Shown in pieces: positions 32,907-43,532 of a stretch of 64,000 nt of DNA. This stretch comes from Fragilariopsis cylindrus CCMP1102 (lineage: Eukaryota; Bacillariophyta; Bacillariophyceae; Bacillariales; Bacillariaceae), in NCBI GenBank assembly GCA_900095095.1, contig FMBT01000495.1, positions 1 through 64,000 on the forward strand, in the 5' to 3' direction. The translations under genes were made by a program, and so were the position numbers. Within the stretch, counting starts at the first letter, position 1, and the number at the start of each line of letters is the position of its first letter. The notes below the pieces were generated by a model. It saw only the letters and a program-made list of their open reading frames with translations. It was not told the DNA's origin and made no database searches.

Positions 32907-34637
32907 TTATGCTTTATCTAATTTATTCCATGACAAACCATAATTATCATCAATAGCACATTCTAAATTTCTACAATAGGATTTCCCTTTTCGAGCAAAT
33001 TTTTTAGGTAATCGATTACATAAAAATGATACAATCGATGGTGAAAATGGAATTGCAAAAAAAATACGTGGTATATATGGTATACGTAATGTCCAACCAA
33101 ACCAATATAATAAGACATCAATATTAGCAGAGGCTGTTAATCGTGTTTCATACCCTCTTGCAAATAACTTATCAATGTGTGGTGATACTTTAGCAATTCG
33201 ATCATATTTTAAGAGTAGTGGTATATGTGGACGTAACAATACTAGATGTGGACCAATCACATCTAATTTGGAGATATAATATTCTAAATATGGTAATAAT
33301 TGATCCGCTAACGAGTATGCTGATTTTGTAGTGGATTCATCACAACAATTCACAACATCACTAGTACTATCACCTTTTTGTTTATTTTGTTGTTTATTTT
33401 GTTCTAAATCATTTAGATCATCACAATTTGCAAAAAGTAGTAAAGCATCGACATGTTTTAATAATAGTCCAGTATAGGGTGCTAAGGCATCAATATTATT
33501 TAAGATCCATTCTAAATGTGGTTCAATATCATCAAATCGTTCTAATATTTCATCTAAATAGGGTTCAATGGATGCTAAATGTTGATTATTATTGAGGACA
33601 CGTTCTAATATTGGTGAGATATGTATTTCTAATTTATCTAATCGTGATACAATCGATGGTAAGTGTGCTACTAATGTAGAGGATTGTGGATCAATGACAA
33701 TTTGTTGTATTTGTGTTGGTGATTTAATTAATGTAGTTGCTATACGTAATCCAGCTTGTATTTCATGAATTGCATATTCACCAACATTATTCCATTTTTG
33801 ATTATTTTTACCTATCTTTTTTTGAACACGATTAATTTTACGTAATAAGACATTCGACGATGCCTTGAATGTTCCAATTAATTTTGATGCTACATTCATG
33901 GGTGATAATTCTTTTAATATCAGGATACTTAAATTATTGTCATCGTCTTCATCCGCATTACTATTACAACAACATTGAATTTGTCGTTCTAATGTCATTA
34001 ATTCATCTTGTTGTCGTACAATGGATTGACGTAATTTTGCAGCATGGGATATCATGACATCACGTTGACTTGTGACAGTACGTGTTCCTGTTCCTGATGT
34101 TACAGTTTGTGTTCCTGATGTTTGTGTAGCCCCTTGTTGAGTAGCAGAATTGACAAATGAATTTTTAGTAGGACGCCATACACCCATTGTTGCACTTCCT
34201 GTAGATGATGATGAAGATGGAGGAGGCGTTTGTGCTGTCGATGGTGGTGAAATATTTAAGTCTGCTGTCTCATCATTAATTTTTAACACATTTCTTTGTA
34301 TTAAATTTGTGCTCCTTCTACTACTAGTAGTAGTAGAATAATAATAACTGGAATAATGACGTGTTGTTGGTTGCAGCAAGGGTAATAATCCATGAACTCC
34401 TGGATACGACGACAACGACGATGACGACGACGACGCTGAAAACAATAGTAGTACGATGCAACAGCAGTAGAGAAGTAATTTCGATAAAGATAAAATTGAC
34501 AAAGACAAAGACGATGACGATGACGGCACCATTGATGGTAGTGACTGCATCATCATTGCTGTCGTTCTTCTTTTTCTTCGTTGTTGATGTTGTCTGTTGT
34601 GATTATTGTTATGATTATTATTATTTGAAACCGCCAT
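32907..34637 (-). CDS. Helical-repeat membrane-associated protein, unknown role
   Basis: A 576-residue single-exon gene. A basic, Asn/His-rich start is followed by a Leu/Cys-rich hydrophobic segment (LLLYCCCIVLLLF, near residue 55) that could be a signal or membrane anchor, then a Ser-rich stretch. This bipartite start could route it to the secretory pathway or a complex plastid; no clear plastid motif is visible. Residues about 330-510 form repeated units of about 14-16 residues with PxL/PHL beginnings: HLPSIVSRLDKLE, HISPILERVLNNN, IEPYLDEILERFDD, IEPHLEWILNNIDA, LAPYTGLLLKHVDA, IGPHLVLLRPHIP. These predict a stacked helical array. A C-terminal hydrophobic region (LLYWFGWTLRIPYIPRIFFA) may touch a membrane. 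Unrecognised by name; similar repeat proteins occur in other stramenopiles as far as I recall. Confidence 0.7.
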   Translation of the reverse strand: MAVSNNNNHNNNHNRQHQQRRKRRTTAMMMQSLPSMVPSSSSSLSLSILSLSKLLLYCCCIVLLLFSASSSSSSLSSYPGVHGLLPLLQPTTRHYSSYYYSTTTSSRRSTNLIQRNVLKINDETADLNISPPSTAQTPPPSSSSSTGSATMGVWRPTKNSFVNSATQQGATQTSGTQTVTSGTGTRTVTSQRDVMISHAAKLRQSIVRQQDELMTLERQIQCCCNSNADEDDDNNLSILILKELSPMNVASKLIGTFKASSNVLLRKINRVQKKIGKNNQKWNNVGEYAIHEIQAGLRIATTLIKSPTQIQQIVIDPQSSTLVAHLPSIVSRLDKLEIHISPILERVLNNNQHLASIEPYLDEILERFDDIEPHLEWILNNIDALAPYTGLLLKHVDALLLFANCDDLNDLEQNKQQNKQKGDSTSDVVNCCDESTTKSAYSLADQLLPYLEYYISKLDVIGPHLVLLRPHIPLLLKYDRIAKVSPHIDKLFARGYETRLTASANIDVLLYWFGWTLRIPYIPRIFFAIPFSPSIVSFLCNRLPKKFARKGKSYCRNLECAIDDNYGLSWNKLDKA

Positions 34638-35614
34638 TACTTTACCGTCACGTTCTGTACACAGTATTCAAGAGTCGATTGATTGATCGATTGATTTGAT
34701 TGATTGATATACAAAAGATGCTTTCTACAGTAGCTCCTTGAAGTGAAGAAACCGCAAACCACTCTCCCTCTCAAGTTGTTTCTTGAAGTGAAGAAACCGA
34801 ACCCCCTCTCTTTTCTCCTACTCTGCTATCTTTCTTCTCTGCCTGCCACTACTTCTTTCTCCTGTTTTAGCTAGGTACGATCGATCGATCGATCTATCTA
34901 CTTATCTATTTGTCGTTGTGCTTTGCTTTGCTTTACGAGGTGGACTGTGTTGTGTATGGACTGTTGCATGGATTATCGTCTGATGATGTGATTTTTATTT
35001 CTTTTATTTTAAATTTTTGTTTGTTTTGGGTGTGCGTGTGGCTAGCTATTTTTCATAAATACCGTTGTTGCTAATGTGAAATAATTACACCGTACTACTA
35101 ACGTTAGTACATCACCACGTCGATCAATATTTTTTATTTCTTCGTCTTCTTCGTGCGTCTTCTTCGTTTGTTCTTTTTTTGATTTCAACTACTGTATTAC
35201 GTTATTATTTTTGGATCTTCGACACTTTATTCATTCATTATTTTTGATTGGAGATTGAATCGTGCATCAACGTGACGTGTGCGTGTACGGTGCGTGCGTA
35301 CAGTACTGTAGGAAGAAATAAGAAGAAAGAAATCTTTCATATCACAAAATGTGTATTTTTAAGTCAGTCGCGTTCTTGAAGCCACAGCAATTTGTTGTTC
35401 GTTGTTGTTCATTGTTGTTCATTGTCCCGAATTCGTTGGGGTTGAAGCGTAAAGGCTTCTCTATTATCTTCTTTGCCGTCTCATGAAAGAAGTATTCAGG
35501 ATTCAGGCGTAGGTATACAATACACGTACCGGGTAGTCTACCCATACATCGTACCAGGTATATCGTATCCGAAACACCTATACACCAGTGAGCAACCTAT
35601 TCAACAAACCAGTC
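34638..35614. other. Divergent promoter region, about 1 kb
   Basis: It separates the helical-repeat gene (-) from the MAPEG gene (+). (GATT)n and (GATC)n runs lie at 34675-34705 and 34878-34895; TTGAAGTGAAGAAACCG is duplicated at 34738 and 34783. 35390-35425 repeats GTTGTTCATT. No gene seen. Confidence 0.45.
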
Positions 35615-36193
35615 ATGATGAGCAAGTCTATCAAGTTGTTGCGTTTCCTGCCCCTCTCGGGAATCATTTCCTGTTACTCTGCAATTGCTGCACTTGTCAT
35701 TGTCGGTTTCAATCACGGCACTGCACAGTACGAAGGCCCCGCAAAATCTACAAGCGACTATACTCCAACATTATTTGTCACGGGTGCCGTCTTGTCCTTG
35801 CTCTTTTCCGTCCTCTGGATCCAAAGTTTTACCGTCTTATCCGAATTTACCCGGGGCAGGAAGGAATACAAAGCTAAAAAGCTGGATACTGCACCATCAC
35901 TAGATGACTTGAAATATGGCAAGATCCCCAATAGAGCCATTCTCTGCGCCGACCGATGTGCTGGAAATCTACTCGAGCAACTGATTCCGTTCTTTGTGAG
36001 CATGTATGCCTACGCTACCTTTGTGGACGCTGGAGGAGCAGCTCGCATTGGATGGGCTTGGTTCTTCTTTCGATCCTATTATTCGTTTGTCTGGAAGCAA
36101 GGAATACCATTGCTACTTGTGTCAACAGTACCGGCATATACTTGCGTATGGTACATGATGGGAGTTACTATTTATTCAGCAGCGACAGCATAG
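35615..36193 (+). CDS. MAPEG-family membrane enzyme
   Basis: A 192-residue protein, likely a glutathione-dependent membrane enzyme of the MAPEG family (microsomal glutathione transferase/eicosanoid synthases) in the ER or another endomembrane. The first helix is ISCYSAIAALVIVGF, the second LFVTGAVLSLLFSVLWI. The family region starts ADRCAGNLLEQLIPFFVSMY, matching the R-x-x-x-N-x-x-E pattern that binds glutathione in MAPEG proteins, followed by ARIGWAWFFFRSYYSFVW and a last helix (LLLVSTVPAYTCVWYMMGV). The loop between helices is longer than in short MAPEG members. The start is the first of two adjacent ATGs. The frame is intact with no intron. Confidence 0.75.
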   Translation: MMSKSIKLLRFLPLSGIISCYSAIAALVIVGFNHGTAQYEGPAKSTSDYTPTLFVTGAVLSLLFSVLWIQSFTVLSEFTRGRKEYKAKKLDTAPSLDDLKYGKIPNRAILCADRCAGNLLEQLIPFFVSMYAYATFVDAGGAARIGWAWFFFRSYYSFVWKQGIPLLLVSTVPAYTCVWYMMGVTIYSAATA

Positions 36194-36994
36194 GAGGACA
36201 CAATTTTAATTTCTTACCTCACTAAGTATATTGATATTGGTCTTTCAGATTCTACTGTAATAGTCTGACCGATGGCATTGTTAATTTCATTGTTGATTTG
36301 ATGATTGTTTTGGGAGGTTCGACTGTTGGATCTGTTTTTCAACCATGTAGTCTAAATCTTAGCACTAACTTACCGTAGGTCCTAGTATTAGAAGTTCTAG
36401 TACCACACAAAATACGCACTCTTCAAAATGTGAGCAACTTTGACCGTACAGTCTACTCGCGTAAACAAATACTACAGGTGGTGCACATCGGTCTGATGTA
36501 CTAGTATTTGTTAGAGATCATGATGTATTTGTTATCATTCCATTCCAACGTACGAATATAAAAACTAAATCATGCCAAAATTTACTAATATTTGTTAGTC
36601 TAGTATACTAGTATAATAAGGACTTAAGCTTCAAGTATATACACCTAGAGAGTCCTTTTTTGGATAAATAAACTTTAAAATTTACAATTGACCTATTGGA
36701 TAGAGAACTGTTGTATTCCTTAGTCTTGTAAGCCTACTGGTATCTCACAATGCAGGCTCACACACAGCACACATCAAATAACCCACCCCTAAATGGCCCA
36801 CTTGCAGTGTTTTGTGGACATACAGTACACTCAAAAAGATCAATCATCACGTAATACACCATAAAGACCAAAGGGAACTTCTTGGTGCTTTGTGTTGATG
36901 ATCTAGCTTTGTTGGGCACAAAAGTGGAAAACCCTGTTTTGGGGGTCTATCTAAATGGCCCATTTTGTAGTTAATGCAACCCTATACCTTCATA
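36194..36994. other. Spacer with a dispersed repeat copy
   Basis: No gene. The part from 36583 to 36770 is a copy of the repeat found at 62835-63020. Confidence 0.45.
36583..36770 (+). repeat. Dispersed repeat, copy 1
   Basis: Shares TTTACAATTGACCTATTGGA and CTTAGTCTTGTAAGCCTACT with 62835-63020, in the same orientation and over about 190 bases with some changes. The TACTGGTATCTCA stretch is loosely like a primer-binding site, so an LTR-element origin is possible but unproven. Confidence 0.75.
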
Positions 36995-38530
36995 ACCTTC
37001 ATAGAAACCTAAGCATTATAGGGACCTTGTAGGTATGGGTATGATGGATGCTAGTGCAACCAACCCATCCAATGTTGTCCTCTGCATCTGCAGATATTTT
37101 GTTGTACATTTATCTTGATTGAAAATCATGTTATTTGTGTGCCTTCCACAACAGCGGATTGTAAATTATTCAACAACCACAGGAACAAAAAAAGTGGTAG
37201 GAGGCAACTATAATGTTCTAGTACACTATAAGAATGCTAGTGCACCCAACCCAGAAGGCGTTATACTCTGCAACCCTTTCAAATGGGATATTTTGTTGTT
37301 CATTTTGATTGAAAATCATGTTATTTGTGTGCCTTCCACAACAGCAGATTGTAAATTATTCAACAACCACAGGAACAAAAAAAGTGGTAGGAGGCAACTA
37401 TAATGTTCTAGTACACTATAAGAATGCTAGTGCACCCAACCCAGAAGGCGTTATACTCTGCAACCCTTTCAAATGGGATATTTTGTTGTTCATTTTGATT
37501 GAAAATCTTGTTGTTTGTGTGCCTTCCACAAGAGCAAAATGAATATCATTCTGCAACCACAAGAACACAAAAGTGGTAGGAGGCAAATAAAATGTTCTAG
37601 TACGCTATGTGGATGCTAGTGCACCCAACCCATCTAGTGTTGTCCTCTACAACCCTTCAATTTTTGTGTTCATTTCTGATTGAAAATCATGTTGTTGTTT
37701 GTGTGCCGCCTGCTACAACAGCAGAATGAATATCATTCTGCAACCACAAGAACAGAAAGTTGTAGGAGGCAAACACAATGTTCTAGTACACTATGTGGAT
37801 GCTGTGCACCCAACCCATCTGGTGTTGTCCTCTACAACCCTTTCAAATGAGAATTTTTGTGTCCATTCTGATTGAAAATCATGTTGTTGTTTGTGTGCCT
37901 GCTACAATAAAATGAATTTCATTTTGCAACCACAAGAAAAGAAAGGGTGTAGGAGGCAAATAAAATGTTCTAGTACGCTATGTGGATGCTAGTGCACCAA
38001 CCCATCTAGTGTTGTCCTCTACAACCCTTCAATTTTTGTGTTCATTTCTGATTGAAAATCATGTTGTTGTTTGTGTGCCGCCTGCTACAACAGCAGAATG
38101 AATATCATTCTGCAACCACAGAAACAAAAAAAAGTTGTATGAGGCAAACACAATGTTCTAGTACACTATGTGGATGCTAGTGCACCCAACCCATCTAGTG
38201 TTGTCCTCTGCAACCCTTTCAAATGAGATATTTTTATTCATTTCTGATCAAAAATCATGTTTTTGAACGTGCAATAGGAGTGAAATGAATTTTATTCCTC
38301 AGAAATTGCAGGAAGCAAACATAATCTTCTAGTACACTATGTGAATGCTAGTGCACAATACCCATCTGCTATTGTTCTATGGAAACCTTTCAAATGAGAT
38401 ATTTTGTGGTTCATTTTGATTGAAAATCTTGTTATTTTGAAAATCATGTTGTTGTTTGTGTGCATGCCATAAAAGCAAAATGAATTTTATTCTGCAACCA
38501 CAGAAAAAGTAAAGTTATAGGAGACACTTG
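36995..38530. repeat. Satellite-like tandem array, about 8 units of 170-200 bp
   Basis: Each unit contains GATTGAAAATCATGTT, GTGTGCC...ACAACAGC, a CAACCACA(G/A)GAACA motif, AATGTTCTAGTACACTAT and GCTAGTGCACCCAACCCA. Unit landmarks fall near 37115, 37307, 37497, 37677, 37870, 38050, 38250 and 38418. The second and third units (about 37119-37500) are almost identical over 190 bases; the others have drifted, with later units shortest and most diverged. No gene is present; the open frames here only reflect the repeat. Confidence 0.85.
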
Positions 38531-40848
38531 TTGTTTCACATGATGATGATGTGTGTACATTGCACACTTTGATAGTAATTTACAGTTCGTACATTGATCT
38601 TGCAGCAGGTTGCTTGCCTGTTAGAAAGCATTCAGAATATGAATTTTCACTAAATACCACTTCCACGGCAAAAGATAACTAATTTCAAGCTGATAATTAT
38701 GCATGCCTTTTGATAGATTACCTGGTGAGTAATCCAAAAGAATGATGACTGTTTGAGGGATGTAAGGCAAAAAAATGGTACTAGTGTATGAAGGCCACAG
38801 TTTTCATGACTCCCTATGTAAAAATTATATCAACTTTAACATCATTGTATACCAAAGTTATTGTTGCTACTGTATATTGTTTCTTTACCTACAACAAGCA
38901 CATCAATTGCAACAACATATACACAAACTATTATCCAGAGAGTTCATCAAATTCTTGTTCTGTGTTTCTACTATTAGTTATTGGTTTGATATTAATTATG
39001 TGCTGGTAGGAGTAGGAACATAACAAATAATGGCATGTACACACTCCTGGTGCATGCCATGTGTATGTATTCAGAAGGTCAAACAATGTAAAACAATGTA
39101 AAACAATGATTTCACCAAGGTAGACGTCAACAATATTGGGTGCATTCCCACCTCTTTAATGACACGGACTGTTTACACACCCTACAACACACAAGAAAGC
39201 TAGTGAAGTCCACTCTTATGGTGGAATTGATGCCTAAAAGAGGAGCTCATGGTCTACTAGCCAACTAATCCAAGCTCTCCATTGATGTATTGGGGTATTT
39301 GCTCCACCAATCACCCATAGAGTCTAAAAAAAAAGGTAACAATACAAACACACACATGTTGGAAAATCTGTCTCATTCAGATCACATAGTCTGGCCAATT
39401 GGTCTGATGCTAGAAACAGAATGGACAAATCTGTTGATACCCACATGCATGGAGTTGATCTAGATTGAAGCTGTTCTTAAAAGGGGAGATTTCCAGGTAT
39501 AATATAAACTCTCTTGAGTAATAAAAGAGACAAATGATCAGATTTTTTGGGTAAAACATGTTCAACATACCCGTTGATAAATGGATACTTGTTTGGGTAA
39601 ACCAACCAATAGAAGTAAATTAACACATTAATTGATATAACACTAATACATATTTATGTACTAAAACTTTATCTACTACTCTATTATTTGATTTTTAATC
39701 AGCTAATACCTCTTGTGGCGATTCGAAAATTTGCCTGCCATCCCTATACAACCCCAAAAAATCTCCTGCCAATGACCTAAGTAAACCCTCTTATCAGTTG
39801 AGGTATAATCGAGTGAATTTCTCTTTCATAATGATGTGATAATTGTTTTCCATCTCCATTCCAAATAGATTTCTTATGCAAGGTATTGCACTTAGAGCTG
39901 TGTCAGTGCTTCCTGTCTCAGGATGTTTCTTCACTATTCTTGCTGTCAACTAACAATATGAGATAACAACAAGAACACCGTGTCCTGTGTAAGAATTTGT
40001 TGTAAAGGTTGCATTGCGAGGTAAATCAGAAGATATTATTGAGTAAATCACTGGAGGGTCCATTCCTGGCTGAAAACATTTATATTCCTGTCAACCAAAT
40101 AATATAAAACAACAATTACAAGAATTGCTTCTGTGTGAGAATTTGCTGTGCACGTAATATCACATATTACATGCAGTGAAGTTGAAATAATATCAGTATA
40201 TAACTGGAGGGTCCAACACTACTAGCACATGGTGTGTGACAATTTGTTGTGTCAGAACTTCTTGTAACTTTTTGCATGTTAAGGTTGTGTACAATAATAA
40301 TATTGGTACTTAGTTGTATGTGGTATGGTGGCAGGCAAATAAATACCTGTGTAAGTTCATGGGATATGCATAAACTTTAGATACATTATGTCTTCCAGGT
40401 GAAACACTAGATCTATGAACTCCATAACAGATAATAATAGGACCTGTATCATTTCAAATACATCAATAGAGCAATGCATGTTGTAGTAAACTAGGTAGGA
40501 TATGGTACTCGTATTTGCGTTTTGTATTTAACAGTACTGTCAACTACCTAAATAATTCATAATTCCTAAGCTTCTTATGACAACTCAAAAGAGAAAATAG
40601 GACCTGTTGGTATAGAGGATGCCTACGTCCTACCTTTAATGCATTAGCCTAGCTAGTTATAGCCCTTCTATTTCAGTAAGATAGCGGTTTTTTAAAATTA
40701 GATCTGCACATTATATTTTACAAGTCTTCTATTTAAATAAGATGTAAACTAACGGAAAGGTAAAGGAATATTCATCTTTTCTTTTAATGCGCCATCCTAT
40801 ACTTCATCGTATCCGTCATTTGTCATGTTTTGTTTCTTCTCCTTTTTT
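38531..40848. other. Repeat-derived intergenic 2.3 kb, no gene
   Basis: A degenerate tandem set lies at about 39950-40265: AGAATTTG(T/C)TGT and ACTGGAGGGTCCA recur with 130-160 bp spacing. A tripled TGTAAAACAA-type motif lies at 39080-39105. The remaining sequence is AT-rich without coding frames. Confidence 0.4.
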
Positions 40849-41667
40849 TTAACGAGGTACTGATCCGCCTAGTAAATCATCGAGTATTTTCATCTTGTTA
40901 TGTCCCATCGTAGCCTCATCATTGGTTGCATGGACCTTTCCGGATAATAAATCATCTAATAGTTTCATTTTATCACGTCCCAATGTAATTTCATCGGCTG
41001 TATCATGAACTTTAGCGGTTAGTAAATCATTTAATAGTTTCATTTTTTCATGTCCCATCGTAGCCTCATCATTCGTGGCATGTACCTTTCCGGATAATAA
41101 ATCATCTAATAGTTTCATTTTATCCCGACCCATCGTAATAGTTTCAGTTGACGCACCTGGTTGAACTTTAGCGGTTAGTAAATCATTCAGTAATTTCATT
41201 TTATCACGGCCCATCGTAATACTTTCAGTTGACGCACCTGGTTGAACTTTAGCGGTTAGCAAGTCATTTAGTAATTTCATTTTATTACGGCCCATCGTAA
41301 TAGTTTCGGTTGACGCACCTGGTTGAACCTTAGCGGTTAGTAAATCATCTAATAATTTCATCTTATTATGTCCCATCGTAACACCCGCGTCGTCTCGTTG
41401 AATCGATGGTGGGGTTTTCCCTAATGCTGGATGACCACCATGACGATTGTTTTGATGATCTTCACCGTAAAATTCGATAGCAGAACCACCTGATGCCTGT
41501 TGCTGTTGAGGTTGCGAAGGACGAGCAATTTGAGGTTGAGCTGGATGTGAAGAATGCTGCTGTACACCCTGGAGTTGTGACATGTAATCATTGCCTTGAA
41601 GACCGTTAATAGTCGTCGTCGACGTGATTGACGCGACAGCGAAAAGAGCGATTGATAATTTGTTCAT
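40849..41667 (-). CDS. Secreted protein with seven MGxxKMKLLxDLL repeats
   Basis: A 272-residue intact single-exon gene of unknown function. Residues 1-23 (MNKLSIALFAVASITSTTTI...) form a signal peptide. A Gln/Pro/His-rich region (25-95) follows. From about residue 96 to the end are seven tandem repeats: TMG(H/R)(N/D)KMKLL(D/N)DLL(T/S)(A/G)KV plus a linker. The first three use the linker QPGASTE(T/S)I (27-residue units); the next three use HATNDEA or HDTADEI (25-residue units); the last ends GGSVPR. Repeats 4-5 and 6-7 look like a duplicated pair. Each unit predicts one short amphipathic helix with regular Lys and Asp, joined by flexible polar linkers without Cys. Cell-wall, adhesive or precursor-peptide roles are all possible; none is shown. 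Confidence 0.75.
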   Translation of the reverse strand: MNKLSIALFAVASITSTTTINGLQGNDYMSQLQGVQQHSSHPAQPQIARPSQPQQQQASGGSAIEFYGEDHQNNRHGGHPALGKTPPSIQRDDAGVTMGHNKMKLLDDLLTAKVQPGASTETITMGRNKMKLLNDLLTAKVQPGASTESITMGRDKMKLLNDLLTAKVQPGASTETITMGRDKMKLLDDLLSGKVHATNDEATMGHEKMKLLNDLLTAKVHDTADEITLGRDKMKLLDDLLSGKVHATNDEATMGHNKMKILDDLLGGSVPR

Positions 41668-42402
41668 CTTGCTATTGCTATTCGAGATATGGACGGTATG
41701 TGTTAGTTGCCGACTATTAGGTTGGACGAAGACGATGATTTGGATTTGTTGTCGTGTTTTGATGTGAAATAAGCACGTCGATGTTATGAAGGAATCTTGT
41801 GGGAAGTCGTTACAGCAGTTGGCGATGATTTCTCACAATCAATTTAGGATTTTTCTTCACATCAACTCACTTACGTCATCCGTTATTGAGGATTATGAAT
41901 GCGCGCCACGAGTGGATTGAATCGAATAAATCGAATCACAACGATTGACGAGTCGCGTACAGACCTCCTGCACAAAAAAATTTCTAAAAAAAGAAACTCA
42001 AAAATAAAATAAAATCGATTACGTTAACTTACAGTCGTTATCAATTTCGCAAACGCGTCGAGTCGATCAAAAACAAAGCAACGACTTTTCGTGATGAATA
42101 ACGACGACGAACAAATTCATAATTCTTCAACACAGCAAGTTTTGATGGAACATAATACCGCACTATCCCTTCTTTTACCAAGTCAAATTGTATCTTTTGA
42201 CTCTTTCTCTTTTCATCGTCGACGACTTTTACTGTAAAAGTGAGTGTGCTTTCTGTATATTCCTTTCTATTTGTATGATCGATTACATTCGAAGTGGCAT
42301 ATTTCTTCCTCTTATTTGTTTTCCTTTTTGTCGTCCCAAATTTGAATTCAAACACATCGTACGAATCAAAACGTAACAATTGAAAAATCTAAAGAACAAA
42401 CT
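41668..42402. other. Divergent promoter region
   Basis: Lies between two genes read outward. It contains clustered GTCGT/ACGAC and GATTGA motifs and A-rich patches. Long frames on either strand show no motif. Confidence 0.4.
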
Positions 42403-42978
42403 ATGAAGGTTACCGCAGAAGCATTTAATACTTTCCTGGCGAAGGTCGGTCTCATCTTACCCGATACCGTGAATGACACAAACGCCATCGCCACCACCAC
42501 CACCAATGATCTTGAACCACGACGTGTCGCATCCGAGTTGATTATTTTCTATCAAACTCAACAAATCGAACATCTTCGAGACGAACACAAGAATCTCGTA
42601 GTACAAGGTGTCGTCCTTGAGACCATGTTGGAGGTACTTGCTGAAAAATTCCTCGAACAACAGGGTACGAATCAGATGCAACGTGCAACCATCGATGACC
42701 AACAAGGGGACATTCAGTTGCAGCGTAATATGATTGATAGACAATCTGCAATCACTAACGGTTATCAAAAGATTATCAACAAACAAGAACAGATAATCGA
42801 AATTGGTGAAAAAATCATCAACAAACAAGATCATTTTATCGAACGTGATCAACTCATTATTAACAACCAAGAACAGTTAGTAGTCGAACTCTGCAAAAAT
42901 AGATCTCAAACTCTATGGAAATTCACCGGGATTTTATTTCTTGTCATTGGTTTTGAAAAGTTTCTACTCGGAGAATAA
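42403..42978 (+). CDS. Tail-anchored coiled-coil protein
   Basis: A 191-residue intact gene, not recognised by name. The middle (about 50-165) is heptad-rich. Near 120-162 three 14-residue units repeat: QKIINKQEQIIEIG, EKIINKQDHFIERD, QLIINNQEQLVVEL. This is a regular coiled-coil pattern. The last 20 residues include a single hydrophobic helix (FTGILFLVIGFEKFLLGE), so the protein is probably inserted by its tail in an organelle or ER membrane with the coil in the cytosol. There is no signal peptide. Such build is seen in tethers and SNARE-like or fission adaptors, but no specific family match is claimed. Confidence 0.7.
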   Translation: MKVTAEAFNTFLAKVGLILPDTVNDTNAIATTTTNDLEPRRVASELIIFYQTQQIEHLRDEHKNLVVQGVVLETMLEVLAEKFLEQQGTNQMQRATIDDQQGDIQLQRNMIDRQSAITNGYQKIINKQEQIIEIGEKIINKQDHFIERDQLIINNQEQLVVELCKNRSQTLWKFTGILFLVIGFEKFLLGE

Positions 42979-43532
42979 TTTCTAAACACTATCGTTGTCA
43001 TTATATGAACGGTCACCAATTCAAATAAGAGGACGAGACTGACGAATTAAACATAAATATAGATACAGGATAAGCAAATTAATAATGGTGATCCTTTTCT
43101 ATTATTTTGCTATCTCTAGTAAAAGTACGAGTGTATCATTTATCTATATTGCAAGTACCCGACCATGCGTATGACGCGATTTTTTACACGAAGCAGCTGA
43201 TGATATTTCCGCGATACTTATTTGTACGAGTGGAATCGTAATATCCTGTTCTATATCGAGTATCACACGAGGAAACATTACTCGACTAGATTAGTAACTC
43301 CTACCTAGGCTCAGTACTTCTTTTCTTTATAGACATGAAGATAGTTAACCTGTAGACTTTGTTTTTCGTGCTCTTTTTTTTCTACGATGCTACTATGCCC
43401 GGTTTCTCCTTTATTAGTAAATACTCCTACTCCTACCACAATGTACGATTAGTTGTAATAGAAAATTGATGTTGCCTAAAACTGCATCTATTTATTCTAT
43501 TCTATTTTATCTTATTCTATTTGTCATAAGTT
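42979..43532. other. Convergent spacer, no gene
   Basis: AT-rich sequence between two 3' ends, with a TCTATTTTATCTTATTCTATT run at 43499-43520. Confidence 0.4.

Noticed and set aside
37119-37542. Repeated open frames in the satellite array, at first taken for a tandem-repeat gene
   Set aside because: The frame is kept only in the two nearly identical units and is lost in the others; there is no start or gene-like context.
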